DNA of 64,000 bases from G965197555 sp965197555 (lineage in GTDB: Bacteria; Chloroflexota; Dehalococcoidia; Lucifugimonadales; UBA3495), in the NCBI GenBank assembly GCA_965197555.1, contig OZ240213.1, positions 3,100,001 to 3,164,000 on the forward strand. Reading direction: 5' to 3'. This document shows positions 44,884 to 53,367 of this stretch, one piece after another. The stretch's first letter is position 1. Each line of letters starts with the position of its first letter. The notes under the pieces were generated by a model. The model had not been told where the DNA came from. It did no database searches and saw only the letters and a program-made list of their open reading frames with translations. The translations under genes and the position numbers were made by a program.

Positions 44884-46539
44884 CTATCTGGCAACCCATC
44901 CGCCGTAAATGGGATACTGGCTGCAGACGAACTCGATGTAAGAGGGTTGGGAGGAGTCATTGGCTGCTAAGGCCCGCTGGAAGGCCGGGCCTACCTCGGA
45001 TGGTTCTGTCACCCGCTCGGTGTGGTAACCCAACTCACCAATGACTTTCGACATATCGACGTCATCGTACCCCAGTACCCTGTGGGTGAAGGGGTCGTGG
45101 CCTGCGCCCCAGAACCCAGGTCCATAACCTGAGAAACCGCCGTTGCTGACGTGGGCAATGGTGACTCCCAGCTTTTGGCGCAGCGGGACTTCCAGGTTCC
45201 CCATCATGTATCCCAGGCCGGCCTCTCCGGTCACAGCGACGCAATGCTTCTGAGGGAAGGATATCTTCGCCGCGACGACCGCAGCCAGGCTAAACCCCAA
45301 TGACGAAACGTTGCCCCATCCCAGAAATCCCCGCGGTACTAACGTGTCGTACACTGTGCTGAGCTGGTCCCTGGTGTTACCCGATTCGTGGGTGACGAAC
45401 GAATTGTGGGGATCGAGTACTTCCATTAACCCCGCATAAACCCGGTATGGGTTTATGGGCTTGTCCGTGGAGGCCATAGCCTCCCTGTATTGGACCATGG
45501 CACTATCGCGGGCCGACTTAACTTCAGCCGCCACGTTCTTGGAAGGCCTCCCGTTGCCGGAGGTTTTCTCGGACAATGCTTTGTTCAGCGCTTGAAGGGT
45601 GAACCGAGCGTCGCCGATCAATGCCGCAGCAGTGGGGTACACTTTATTCACGTGCACCTCGTCCACGGTGCAGTGGATCACAGTCTTGTTGACTGCATCG
45701 GGAATACCATGGCTGAAGCGGCCTGGCGAAAGACTGGACCCCACCGCCAGTATCAAGTCGCTCTTCTTCAGATAGTGGTCGACTTGGTCGCCCCGGACTC
45801 CAACGAACAACGGGTGGTCCTCTGGAAATGCGCCCTTGGCCTTGAGGGTCGTGATCACCGGCGCGTTGGCCAACTCAGCCAACGATTTCAGCTCGGCGGA
45901 AGCGTGGGCGTAAATGACGCCTTCACCGGCATAAATCAGCGGCTCCTGGGCATTGATTAGTAGATCAATCGCCGTCGTCACGTCATCCGGATTGGGCGCC
46001 GACTTCCAGCCCTTGACCGGCATATAGGGGTCGGCTGTCTCATCGTAGCTAGCGTCGGCGTCCGGGATGGCCAATACCACGGGTCCTGGCCTCCCAGTCC
46101 GCAGCATTGTAAAGGCCCGGCGCATGAATTCGGGAAGCCGCTCCGGTTGGTCCAAGAATCCGTACCACTTGGAGACCGATTTCAGACTGGATGTGATATC
46201 GAACTGGCTATTTTCTGTCGATCCAATGGGCACTCCATCGGTGATACAGAGCACCGGGGACCCATCCTCGTACGCTTGGGCCATGCCCGCGTACGCCACC
46301 TGCAGTCCTGCGGCGTTGACCCCGCCTTGGAAGGTGCAAACCCCGATCCGGGACCCGGCGTTAATTCGAGAAAAGGCATCGGCTAAGGCGACAGCGTATC
46401 GGTCGTCCCTCATCATCACCATGGGAATGCCCTCTCGGCCCAGCGCATTGTTGACGCCGCAGACGGGGAAGGTAGACACCCATTCGACGCCTTCCTGCTT
46501 GAGAATTCGCGCTATTCCAGTGGCTACGTCGATGGCCAT
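44884..46539 (-). CDS. TPP-enzyme family protein with altered cofactor motifs
   Basis: This 551-residue protein has the full acetolactate-synthase-like architecture and aligns with the TPP enzyme at 16160-17800. The activating Glu is replaced: RDDRYAVALADAFSR has Asp46 where the paralogue has Glu44. The Mg-TPP motif reads GEA (438-440) instead of GDG and closes with VSNGG instead of LNNGG. Either it binds the cofactor differently, as some family members do, or it has lost TPP chemistry. The start is ATG 46539, with GGAGG four bases upstream; the open frame to 46578 is not needed. Confidence 0.83.
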   Translation of the reverse strand: MAIDVATGIARILKQEGVEWVSTFPVCGVNNALGREGIPMVMMRDDRYAVALADAFSRINAGSRIGVCTFQGGVNAAGLQVAYAGMAQAYEDGSPVLCITDGVPIGSTENSQFDITSSLKSVSKWYGFLDQPERLPEFMRRAFTMLRTGRPGPVVLAIPDADASYDETADPYMPVKGWKSAPNPDDVTTAIDLLINAQEPLIYAGEGVIYAHASAELKSLAELANAPVITTLKAKGAFPEDHPLFVGVRGDQVDHYLKKSDLILAVGSSLSPGRFSHGIPDAVNKTVIHCTVDEVHVNKVYPTAAALIGDARFTLQALNKALSEKTSGNGRPSKNVAAEVKSARDSAMVQYREAMASTDKPINPYRVYAGLMEVLDPHNSFVTHESGNTRDQLSTVYDTLVPRGFLGWGNVSSLGFSLAAVVAAKISFPQKHCVAVTGEAGLGYMMGNLEVPLRQKLGVTIAHVSNGGFSGYGPGFWGAGHDPFTHRVLGYDDVDMSKVIGELGYHTERVTEPSEVGPAFQRALAANDSSQPSYIEFVCSQYPIYGGWVAR

Positions 46540-46606
46540 AGGTCCTCCAATGTCCGTTGACTTCTGTCTTGGGCCCAAGCTGGGACCTGGGTACTGGAGC
46601 TAAGCG

Positions 46607-48595
46607 TTATGGGTTGTCCCCGTCGCCTAGAAACCAGTCGTACTTCAAACCTGCCCGTTCGACGACCCTTTCTTGGTCCTCCGCCAGCATATACCCCTCT
46701 TCCACCAGGCTCCGAGCAGCTTCCTCGACCTCTTTCAAGTACGCGTCTTTGGAGGCGTAAAGTTCTAAGATAGACGGCCTAGGGTCTCCCGAGGACTCCT
46801 TATCGGCCAGCGTCGCGGGCAACGGCAGCGTCCAGCCCGCCAGCCCACCGGTGATCCCGATGTACAGGTCGGGGTTGCCTACGTTGGGGTGCCTGAGATT
46901 CCAACCAGTATAAGTTGCCACGGGAACGGTCAAGTCCGGTAGCCGGATGCCAGCAAGCTCGTTATAGGTCTCGTCTATGTCCGATACCAGAGCAGGATAT
47001 TCCTCCCCTGGATTGGCCGGGAGCACTGTGGTCCGGCCCAAATGCGTCTCCGGCCCAAAGTCCAACCGCAAAGCCCGGGTTGTCTGAGGCGGGACACGAA
47101 CACCGAGTAGACCAGCAAACTTTTCCAGCAGCGAGCTGGATTCTACCGCTGTACCGGCGCCCAGGCTGGGATGCCTGCTGGGTGGAGGCGCCTCACCCGT
47201 CGATACCCATTTATCCAGGTTCTCTAGGGCCGCCCGCAGCAGAGGGGTGTAGTCAACACTGTTGAATGGAAGCTGCCCCTGAATGCCATCGGTGGCCCGC
47301 ACCTCCACAAGCGGGAACTCTCCCGCTCCATGTTGGCACCCAGCGAAATGGTACCGCCGGACCGAAGGCGACTCGGCGGCATCTTGCATGGTCTCCAGGT
47401 CTGTATGGATTAGCGCTGCGTCACCCCGCCAATACTCGGCCGAGGTGTTGGTGAACATCATTTTGGGCACTTTGCCCCTTTCTTCCATGCGCGTCAATAA
47501 CGAGCCGGTCTCTCCGGTGACGGGGTCTGTTTGCTCGGTATCGGTAAATGGGAACAACTCCGGAATGATGTAGCAAACATCTTTGGAAGGCTGCCCGAAC
47601 CGGAGGTTGAACTCGCCCCGCATGCCACCGGCAACATGGGCAATGATGCCGTCGAGCGCGATCCGCTCCTCTTCATCCTCATGCATCCCCAGATGGATCA
47701 ACTGTCGCAGGAACCGCCCGCTCTGGGAACGCCCGAATGCGTAGCCATACTCCAAAGGGCTTGAGCAGGGATTTCCTGCAGACGCGGGCGCATATTTTAG
47801 GAACGATACTATGTCCCTAACCGCAGCAAACCCCAGGCCAACGATGGTGCTGCCCTTGGTACGGTATACCAGTTGGTATATTTTCCCTGGCTGGAACCCT
47901 TGCGGCATATAGATGTGGCTTGGGTCCGGTTCAGCAGTGTCCTCTTCGACCCGAATGAAAGACCAGTCACCCCGGTTGACCGGCTCGGCGGGGCTGTTGG
48001 GGAAATCTCTGACCGTCAACGTGGCCGTCGAATCGTCGATGTTCTCCGGTGGATGCGGGATATGGTCCCGGTCTGCCAACAGGAAAGACTGGGTGGGTAC
48101 ATCGCACTGGAATTGGCAAAGGATATCTCCAACCAGTGGTCCGTTGGACCCGACAGCCTTTGGCGCTTGTAGGCCAATCAACCCGGGTGTCGGAGGCACA
48201 TCCGCCTGCCAGCCGCACCAAACGACCGTGTATCCCTGACGCATCAAGAATCCGTTTCCGGCCTGGAGGGGGGCCAGAAAATCGGTAGCCGCTGGCACAT
48301 CGTTGAGGCTCAAAGCAGTCTTGCGGCCCCTGTTGACTACATCAAAGAGAATACGGCCATTTCCTCTATCAGGGTCAGCGGGTTGGAGCATCGCGAAATG
48401 GGCGGAATACCCGACTTTGCCATCGGCGTCCCGTGGAGCCAGCTCAAGATCGGTTATGACCTGGTTCCGTTCATTCCGTGGGTCCACCGCAAAGTGCGCG
48501 GTCCCCTCAAGTACCTCGTACTGGCCGACGTCGCCAAAAGCTTCGCCTTGAGCGAAGTTACTCTGGTTTGAGATATCAAGCTTTACCACAGCCAT
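46607..48595 (-). CDS. Large alpha/beta hydrolase-domain protein
   Basis: This 662-residue protein resembles the alpha/beta hydrolase family found in degradative clusters of Chloroflexota and Actinobacteria. It has a beta-rich N-terminal part, then FGRSQSGRFLRQLIHLG with the putative nucleophile Ser, then a long insertion. A C-terminal region with NLRHPNVGNPDLYIGITGG follows. The substrate is unknown, and no signal peptide is seen. GGAG seven to eight bases before ATG 48595 supports the start. It lies 67 bases upstream of the TPP-like gene on the same strand, which suggests an operon with that gene and the lactonase. Confidence 0.78.
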   Translation of the reverse strand: MAVVKLDISNQSNFAQGEAFGDVGQYEVLEGTAHFAVDPRNERNQVITDLELAPRDADGKVGYSAHFAMLQPADPDRGNGRILFDVVNRGRKTALSLNDVPAATDFLAPLQAGNGFLMRQGYTVVWCGWQADVPPTPGLIGLQAPKAVGSNGPLVGDILCQFQCDVPTQSFLLADRDHIPHPPENIDDSTATLTVRDFPNSPAEPVNRGDWSFIRVEEDTAEPDPSHIYMPQGFQPGKIYQLVYRTKGSTIVGLGFAAVRDIVSFLKYAPASAGNPCSSPLEYGYAFGRSQSGRFLRQLIHLGMHEDEEERIALDGIIAHVAGGMRGEFNLRFGQPSKDVCYIIPELFPFTDTEQTDPVTGETGSLLTRMEERGKVPKMMFTNTSAEYWRGDAALIHTDLETMQDAAESPSVRRYHFAGCQHGAGEFPLVEVRATDGIQGQLPFNSVDYTPLLRAALENLDKWVSTGEAPPPSRHPSLGAGTAVESSSLLEKFAGLLGVRVPPQTTRALRLDFGPETHLGRTTVLPANPGEEYPALVSDIDETYNELAGIRLPDLTVPVATYTGWNLRHPNVGNPDLYIGITGGLAGWTLPLPATLADKESSGDPRPSILELYASKDAYLKEVEEAARSLVEEGYMLAEDQERVVERAGLKYDWFLGDGDNP

Positions 48596-49036
48596 ATCGA
48601 TTCTCCGAAACTAGTAATTGGTGGTCTATTGGTGTTCTAAAGCAAGTCAAAGGGTGGCCCATCAGGCGTGATTCTATCACTTCTTTCCCATCATGGTGGA
48701 ACAGCAGTCACCCCGCAGAGTCGTCAACGTGGCGTTCCGGTTTGCCGCGCTGCGCAGGAAGATAGATAGATGCTACAAACCGGATGGCCAGGATACTCAC
48801 AGAATACATGGAATCCTTGTCCAGAGGATCCCTTACGGCCAACACCGATGACCTGGTAGCAGGCGAAAAGCATACTAGCTTGCCCTTAGACAAGGTATCT
48901 TCCGCTCCTACATCCAAACGGTGGCGGGCTGGCCGCCACCCCCAGATGCTAGACTACTATGCAGCAGGGAGGGGGATGACCCCCTGAGAACCAAGGGGAA
49001 GAATTCTTACCGTACTTGCAAAGGAGAGGGGAAGGC
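48596..49036 (+). promoter_or_regulatory. Divergent spacer with two hairpins before the HATPase gene
   Basis: The spacer separates divergent genes and holds no ORF I can support. Two GC-rich hairpins lie in what would be the leader of the downstream gene: GGTGGCGG-GCTGG-CCGCCACC (48920-48940) and AGGGGG-ATGA-CCCCCT (48970-48985). They could attenuate expression or terminate upstream transcription. Confidence 0.35.
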
Positions 49037-49891
49037 TTGCCAGTCTATCAAAGGATCGAAGACATCCAACAGATCGACTTCTTCTTGGGCATCGAGGAGA
49101 AGCGAGAGAGGATCATCGACCTGTCCCACCTTAGGTTTATTAGACCCGTTGGTATCGTGGCCCTACTTACGACGCTCGAACGCTTTGGGGACCCGTCTAG
49201 TGGGCCGCAAATAGAACTGCTGCTCCCAAATGGTCCGACGGTTCGACGGTATCTTGCTCGGGCTGGAGTTTATGAAGTGATGAAGGAACAGGGCTGGGTT
49301 CGAGAAGACCAAGATGACTGGCAGGAAATCGTCGGCCCTGGGGTTAGGCTAATGGTTCCATGTACGCGTTTTCGCGACGAGTCTGATGTCGAACGGCTTG
49401 CAGCCCAAATGGAAACCCTTTTCCACACTGAATTTCGGGGCTACGGGAGCCTCCTGGGTGCGCTGGAGACAATCTTCGGCGAACTCGCCACGAATGTCGT
49501 GTACCATGCGGATAGCGAGGGCGGGTATGTCTTGGCGCAACAATATAATTACCAGACCGGTCCAATTGTAGAAGTCGCGGTGGCAGACTGTGGAATTGGA
49601 ATTCGGGAGTCTTTGAGAAAGAATCCGGACAACCTTTCCGTCGGCTCGGATGCCGACTTCATCGAATCAGCAACCCGGGAAGGGGTATCATCTATACGTG
49701 ACTCTTATCGGGGATATGGATTCCACCATGTTACTTTTGACCTCCAAAAGGATGAACGCCGCGAAATGACAATCCGGTCAGGAACGGGTAGAATCACCAT
49801 CCAAGGTAACGGTACCGTCAGAAAAGCTGATGGGGGGATGAGATACTCCGGAACAATAGTTAGTGTGACGGTCCCTTGCGAAGAAACCTAA
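49037..49891 (+). CDS. STAS-HATPase regulatory protein
   Basis: This 284-residue protein has an N-terminal STAS/MlaB-like part (IIDLSHLRFIRPVGIVALL, residues about 25-45). A GHKL ATPase domain follows, with GELATNVVYHA as the N box and VADCGIGI as the G1 box. The fold is that of anti-sigma-factor kinases such as SpoIIAB/RsbW, fused to a STAS domain. It probably binds ATP and controls a partner by phosphorylation or sequestration. The start is TTG at 49037 with AAGGAG ten bases upstream; an earlier TTG at 49016 lies before the ribosome site. It forms a unit with the DUF4325 gene 29 bases downstream. Confidence 0.75.
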   Translation: MPVYQRIEDIQQIDFFLGIEEKRERIIDLSHLRFIRPVGIVALLTTLERFGDPSSGPQIELLLPNGPTVRRYLARAGVYEVMKEQGWVREDQDDWQEIVGPGVRLMVPCTRFRDESDVERLAAQMETLFHTEFRGYGSLLGALETIFGELATNVVYHADSEGGYVLAQQYNYQTGPIVEVAVADCGIGIRESLRKNPDNLSVGSDADFIESATREGVSSIRDSYRGYGFHHVTFDLQKDERREMTIRSGTGRITIQGNGTVRKADGGMRYSGTIVSVTVPCEET

Positions 49892-49920
49892 CAGCATCCC
49901 ACTTGGGGGGAAACGTTATC

Positions 49921-50304
49921 ATGGAGGTGGAAGTCTTAAAGCTCTCAGACCTCGCTCCATCCTTCGTCACCAGGTCTAGGGGCCATGAGTTGGCCAAGAA
50001 TTTCAGAGCGATTATTGAGAAGGCGACTGCCGATACGATCGTTGTGGGTTGGGACGGGGTGAGGGCGGTGAGTCCATCATTCATAGATGAATGCGTTGGC
50101 GGGATACGCGACGTCATTGAATATGGAGGCTACCATACAACTGTTGTATTTACTGGCGATGACCCGTACATCATCGAACTAATTGACACGATACTCAGGC
50201 GAAGAGAATTTCCCGTCAGCTATGCTTTGAGAACCGATGACGTAGAGAAGGGCACATCCGGCATGCTGGGGCACCCAACGATACCCTGGTCAGTCCCGGC
50301 CTAG
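49921..50304 (+). CDS. DUF4325 (STAS-like) protein
   Basis: This 127-residue protein matches the STAS-like DUF4325 pattern: RSRGHELAKNFRAIIEK, then IVVGWDGVRAVSPSFIDECVG, then a variable C-terminal tail. By analogy to anti-anti-sigma factors, the Ser near SPSF could be the site acted on by the HATPase encoded just upstream. That is inference. GGGGGG about ten bases before ATG 49921 serves as ribosome site. The unit ends at the terminator at 50327-50358, and the island's left repeat begins just beyond. Confidence 0.75.
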   Translation: MEVEVLKLSDLAPSFVTRSRGHELAKNFRAIIEKATADTIVVGWDGVRAVSPSFIDECVGGIRDVIEYGGYHTTVVFTGDDPYIIELIDTILRRREFPVSYALRTDDVEKGTSGMLGHPTIPWSVPA

Positions 50305-50326
50305 AGTTAGCCCGTGGCCTGAAATA

Positions 50327-50358
50327 CAAGAACCCCCAACATTAGCTGGGGGTTCTTG
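50327..50358 (+). terminator. Rho-independent-type terminator after DUF4325
   Basis: CAAGAACCCCC (50327-50337) pairs perfectly with GGGGGTTCTTG (50348-50358) around a ten-base loop. It lies 23 bases after the DUF4325 stop, and the 3' arm ends in TTCTTGCTTTC. Confidence 0.85.
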
Positions 50359-50362
50359 CTTT

Positions 50363-50463
50363 CACGACGGGCCGTTTTCTCAGCGTTCAGAGTAAAGGTT
50401 GAGGCTATCAGGGACCGAATTGCGATCAACCAGGTCGTCAGCGTTCTTGAAGCCTCCAAATAT
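50363..50463 (+). pseudogene. 3' remnant of a second serine recombinase
   Basis: The translation in the frame starting near 50362 reads VFSAFRVKVEAIRDRIAI, then SVLEASKY. It aligns with the C-terminus of the recombinase at 54553-56106 (VVSAFRIKAEATKKRVVI, then GVPEAVSY), at about 14 of 30 identities. DNA similarity is only about 60%, so this is the tail of a different, related recombinase, not a copy. The rest of the gene is missing; a terminator and the DUF4325 gene lie immediately upstream. The remnant runs straight into the attachment-like repeat at 50464. Confidence 0.75.
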
Positions 50464-50490
50464 CTACCATTGCACAAACATGGGCATGAC
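50464..50490. repeat. Left attachment-site-like direct repeat (copy of dnaN 3' end)
   Basis: These 27 bases begin CTACCATTGCACAAACAT and match 56067-56093 at 26 of 27 positions, in the same orientation. On the minus strand they encode VMPMFVQW and a stop, exactly the end of dnaN. Similarity to dnaN stops at the right edge. Confidence 0.88.
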
Positions 50491-50721
50491 CGAAATGCAA
50501 CCGTTATATTGGGTAGTCTCGAAAACCCTATCTTAGGTTCACGCGACCCGGCGCGGGAAGTTTGTTTCGTGAGCGTAGCCGATGATGGCGCCGAGTCCAT
50601 TTCTTCCACCTCTCTGCTCTTTGGCCCCCAGCAGGGACAAGCGTCAAGATGCCCTTCCATTTTGGCCTGAGTCGTGGTGAACTCGTGTGGGCTTGGCCTA
50701 GTAGCGATGGGGCCAACACCT

Positions 50722-50910
50722 TCAGTACGAAGGTCCATCTGGGGTGGGCGACAGGTAACGTTCTTGATTCGCCTTCGCCTGCCGCTCCATGTCCCGATCG
50801 AACGCGTCGGCGTGTTGCAGACACATGCTCCCGAAGGAGCCGTAACTCTCAATGTCTGTGATTGCGACTGTCGCCTCCTTGTTACAGTCGCGGTACCCCC
50901 ACCATTTCAT
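50722..50910 (-). CDS. Small hypothetical protein, 62 aa
   Basis: This small protein is not recognised. It reads as a compact soluble domain with CNKEA, then SMCLQHADAF (Cys...Cys-x-x-His), which may bind a metal. A charged helix follows (DRDMERQAKANQERY). AGAGGAG six to seven bases before ATG 50910 is a strong ribosome site, the main argument that the gene is real. It overlaps only the doubtful 5' end of the plus-strand DUF4406-like frame. Confidence 0.5.
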   Translation of the reverse strand: MKWWGYRDCNKEATVAITDIESYGSFGSMCLQHADAFDRDMERQAKANQERYLSPTPDGPSY

Positions 50911-51328
50911 AGTCCGCTCCTCTGGCTGTCTTCATGCCGTCACCCTCGCGCTTTGGACTCGTAGGGGTCAATTCCCGGTGCCGGAGAAATACGATCCTGG
51001 ATCGTATTTCTTAGCCGATGACCCACACGCTTTGGGCCTTCCGCTCCCGAGTCCCGCCGGGTTTCACGGTGCTCTCGCCGTAGGCCTGTGCCGCAGGGCG
51101 GTCGAGGCCGGCCGGGCACGATTCGCCCCCCACCTACTCTATCCCTGCTTCCTGGATGACCGAGACCCAGCAGAGCAACACCTCGGCATCGACTGTGGAC
51201 TGGCCTTCATGGAGGTCTGTGACGAAGTGAGGGTGTACACCGCAGACGGGCCCTCCAGTCGCATGAGACGGGAGTTCGACCAGGCCTCCCGTCTCGGCAA
51301 GCCCGTGGTAGAGATCGAGGAGGCGTAA
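50852..51328 (+). CDS. DUF4406/DUF7768-like protein, 5' end doubtful
   Basis: The C-terminal 90 residues match the nucleoside-2-deoxyribosyltransferase-like DUF4406/DUF7768 pattern common on phages and islands: LAVGLCRRAVEAG, FAPHLLYPCFLDD, GLAFMEVCDEVRVY, and RREFDQASRLGKPV. The first about 65 codons of the frame do not match and contain a perfect hairpin (50985-51011) and an overlap with a minus-strand gene. The true start is therefore either later or lost by a frameshift near 51050. Only about 51060-51328 should be trusted. Confidence 0.6.
   Translation: MSVIATVASLLQSRYPHHFIVRSSGCLHAVTLALWTRRGQFPVPEKYDPGSYFLADDPHALGLPLPSPAGFHGALAVGLCRRAVEAGRARFAPHLLYPCFLDDRDPAEQHLGIDCGLAFMEVCDEVRVYTADGPSSRMRREFDQASRLGKPVVEIEEA
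50985..51011. other. 12-bp perfect hairpin inside the island
   Basis: AGAAATACGATC (50985-50996) and GATCGTATTTCT (51000-51011) form a perfect inverted repeat around CTG. The right arm ends in T-rich sequence, so it could terminate transcription. A protein-binding palindrome is the alternative. Confidence 0.5.
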
Positions 51329-52053
51329 CGGTGGCCTGGCAACACTTCGGTGCTGCGCTCGGGAAGAAAGGAATCGTTCCTTGGGACGCGGCCCCGCGTG
51401 GACACTACACCAAGGCCGGATGACCATTTCCAAATCGTGGTGGCGGGAGACCTGGTGGCCCTTTTTGCAGCTTGCTATCTGGGACGAGCCGATCTATGGT
51501 GATCGCCTGCGACTATAACGACATCTTCATCGCGCTGGAGCTCGAGGTTGGAACAGTGCTGGGCATCCCATCCGGGGAGCATGTATACATGCGGCTGATC
51601 GGGTGAGGTGTGCCAACCCATAGCAGAGCCCATCACGTAAGACAAGAGAGTTACACTCACGAGTTTCCCGCGTGGTTCTTAGCGATCAGATCGCCTGAAT
51701 TGCAGCGCGGGTCCCTGATCCTTATTGGGGAACGATTCATGGAGTTGAGGCATACTATTATGTATAGGTTCCCCTCAGGGAAAAAGAGATTACCCATGCG
51801 GACAAGGGAAGACGATGCAAAGTGCGCTCATGTTGTGGGCCTCGTTGCCAACTGGGAACCTCTTCTGCGTCTTACATGTTGTAGGCCCACCGTCGAGTAA
51901 CAGGTAGATTGTGCACTAGTTGCCGATCCACAATTTCGAGTATCCTTGGGACATCTTTTCGCTCTGACTAAGTGGTACCTAGGGCTTCTAGAGGCAAAAA
52001 AAGATCCTCTCGCCGCGTACCGTCGGACCTGGAGCTGTTGGATAAGGAGTTTC
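51329..52053. other. Degenerate island stretch, 725 bases
   Basis: No intact gene is recognisable. A 36-codon plus-strand frame (51496-51606), with content such as DYNDIFIALELEVGTVLG, looks like a gene remnant but lacks a ribosome site. The rest has frequent stops in all frames. Confidence 0.4.
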
Positions 52054-52590
52054 ATGCATCGTGCTAAAGTTCCTATCGTCATAGTGTTCCTGGGTTTAGT
52101 TGGTTTAATCTCACTTGGTGCGACCTTAGCGGCGACCGCCAGCGTTGGAGTCCTGGGGGCTTCGAATCAGTCGGCTCCACCTCCTACCCAGCAAGTCCTA
52201 GTTCAATCGAATCTTTCCGAGCTTCCGCTCGACTATCCCTGGAGCCCAGAGGAGCAGGCACAACGAGACCGCGCCATCCAGCAAGGCGACTCCAGCCTAC
52301 TCCCAGAATGTACTAAGGACTACTTCGCTTGGCGGGCCGCAACCCAAGAGAGAAGAGAGGCAGCTAGAGGAACGGAGCCTCCCTCCGGCGGCTTTTGGGA
52401 CAAGCCAGGTTGCAAAGGCGTTCCAGATCGATTGGTAGTCGGCCCGCAGAGCCAGCCGGGGCTGCGTGCTGAGCGTGAGCCGCGATTGGACCTCTCGGAC
52501 GCTTCTGAGCTCCCGCTCGACTATCCCTGGAGCCGCGAGGAGCAGGCACAACGCCCGAACCCACGCCCGTGGCCATCGGGACGACGGTAG
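52054..52590 (+). CDS. Exported hypothetical protein with internal duplication
   Basis: This 178-residue protein starts with a signal peptide or anchor (VPIVIVFLGLVGLISLGATLA). The exported part contains the same segment twice, SELPLDYPWSPEEQAQR and SELPLDYPWSREEQAQR, about 95 residues apart and nearly identical in DNA. Just after the second copy the frame runs out into PNPRPWPSGRR. The alternative frame at that point reads TTPEPTPVAIG and continues into the DUF4352 domain, so a frameshift or recombination at the second copy probably split one gene. AAGGAG five bases before ATG 52054 supports the start. Confidence 0.6.
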   Translation: MHRAKVPIVIVFLGLVGLISLGATLAATASVGVLGASNQSAPPPTQQVLVQSNLSELPLDYPWSPEEQAQRDRAIQQGDSSLLPECTKDYFAWRAATQERREAARGTEPPSGGFWDKPGCKGVPDRLVVGPQSQPGLRAEREPRLDLSDASELPLDYPWSREEQAQRPNPRPWPSGRR

Positions 52591-52955
52591 AAGCGGGAGG
52601 AAGCTCGTACACTCTGAACGAGGTAAAGGACCCTGCTCCCGCAGGCATATTCGGTGTTAATGAAGGCAAGAGACTGATAGCCCTGGACATCACGCAGGTG
52701 GGAATCAGCGATGGCGGTGATTCCTACAATCCGCTCTACTTTGCAATCCAAGACACGGATGGGTACGTGTACACGCCAGGTTTTTCGGACGCCGATGTGG
52801 GACCGCCGTTCGGCTCGGGCAAGCTTTCGGCCGACCAGATAGTACGGGGATGGGTGGTCTTTGAGTTGCCCAAATCAGCGAGGTTGGTGTCGGTCTTGGT
52901 TAACCCTGAAGTGTTCGGTGCGAGGATAACCATCGCTGATCTGGCACAAGAATAG
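52569..52955 (+). CDS. DUF4352-domain protein, 5' part displaced
   Basis: This 128-residue frame matches DUF4352 (immunoglobulin-like extracellular domain): VAIGTTVEAGGSSYTLNEV, then GKRLIALDITQVG, then RGWVVFELPKSA. Such domains are normally exported and sit behind a Pro/Thr linker; the linker codons TTPEPTP are present upstream in frame from 52548, but a stop at 52506 closes the frame. GTG at 52569 is only a nominal start. The signal sequence is probably the one at 52054, in another frame. A DUF4064-like gene follows 11 bases later. Confidence 0.65.
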   Translation: MAIGTTVEAGGSSYTLNEVKDPAPAGIFGVNEGKRLIALDITQVGISDGGDSYNPLYFAIQDTDGYVYTPGFSDADVGPPFGSGKLSADQIVRGWVVFELPKSARLVSVLVNPEVFGARITIADLAQE

Positions 52956-52966
52956 AGGATGCAAAT

Positions 52967-53302
52967 GTGAGAGTTGCTGCGCTGATTATAGGGATAATCG
53001 GGTCTGCTGCGGGATTTGTAGCTGCCGTGATTGCCCTGTTCATTGGGGGAGTGGGAGTAGCTCTCGAAGCTGAGGAAGCAAGCAAGATAACCAGCTTGGC
53101 TTTCGGAGCCATAGGTGCCTCAATCGTCGGGCTGGTTGGCGGAGCCTTGTCTATCGCTAAACCACGAATCGCTGCGGTCTTGATGGTCCTGTCAGCGGTC
53201 GTTGGGGTCATTAGCATATCCGCCTTCTATGCACTGGGAGCGGCGCTGCTAGTTATTGGAGCCTTATTGGCATTCCTAGGACGAAGCCGACCTGGGCAGT
53301 AG
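52967..53302 (+). CDS. DUF4064-like membrane protein
   Basis: This 111-residue protein has about four membrane segments (AALIIGIIGSAAGFVAAVIALF, ITSLAFGAIGASIVGLVGGAL, AAVLMVLSAVVGVISISAF, AALLVIGALLAFL), with glycine-rich helices as in DUF4064. No enzymatic motif is present. The start is GTG at 52967 with AGAGG about eight bases upstream; an overlapping ATG at 52965 is followed at once by a stop. Its closeness to the DUF4352 gene suggests an envelope-located pair. Confidence 0.65.
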   Translation: MRVAALIIGIIGSAAGFVAAVIALFIGGVGVALEAEEASKITSLAFGAIGASIVGLVGGALSIAKPRIAAVLMVLSAVVGVISISAFYALGAALLVIGALLAFLGRSRPGQ

Positions 53303-53367
53303 GAGCTCTCCTCGACCCACAGGCCCCGGGAGACGTCCGCGCAGAACTCCAGACCGTCGGGCGACAG

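Noticed and set aside
50307..50852. 181-codon minus-strand frame in the island
   Set aside because: It runs through the terminator, the recombinase remnant and the attachment-like repeat, and conflicts with the better supported 62-residue gene. No ribosome site or known motif.
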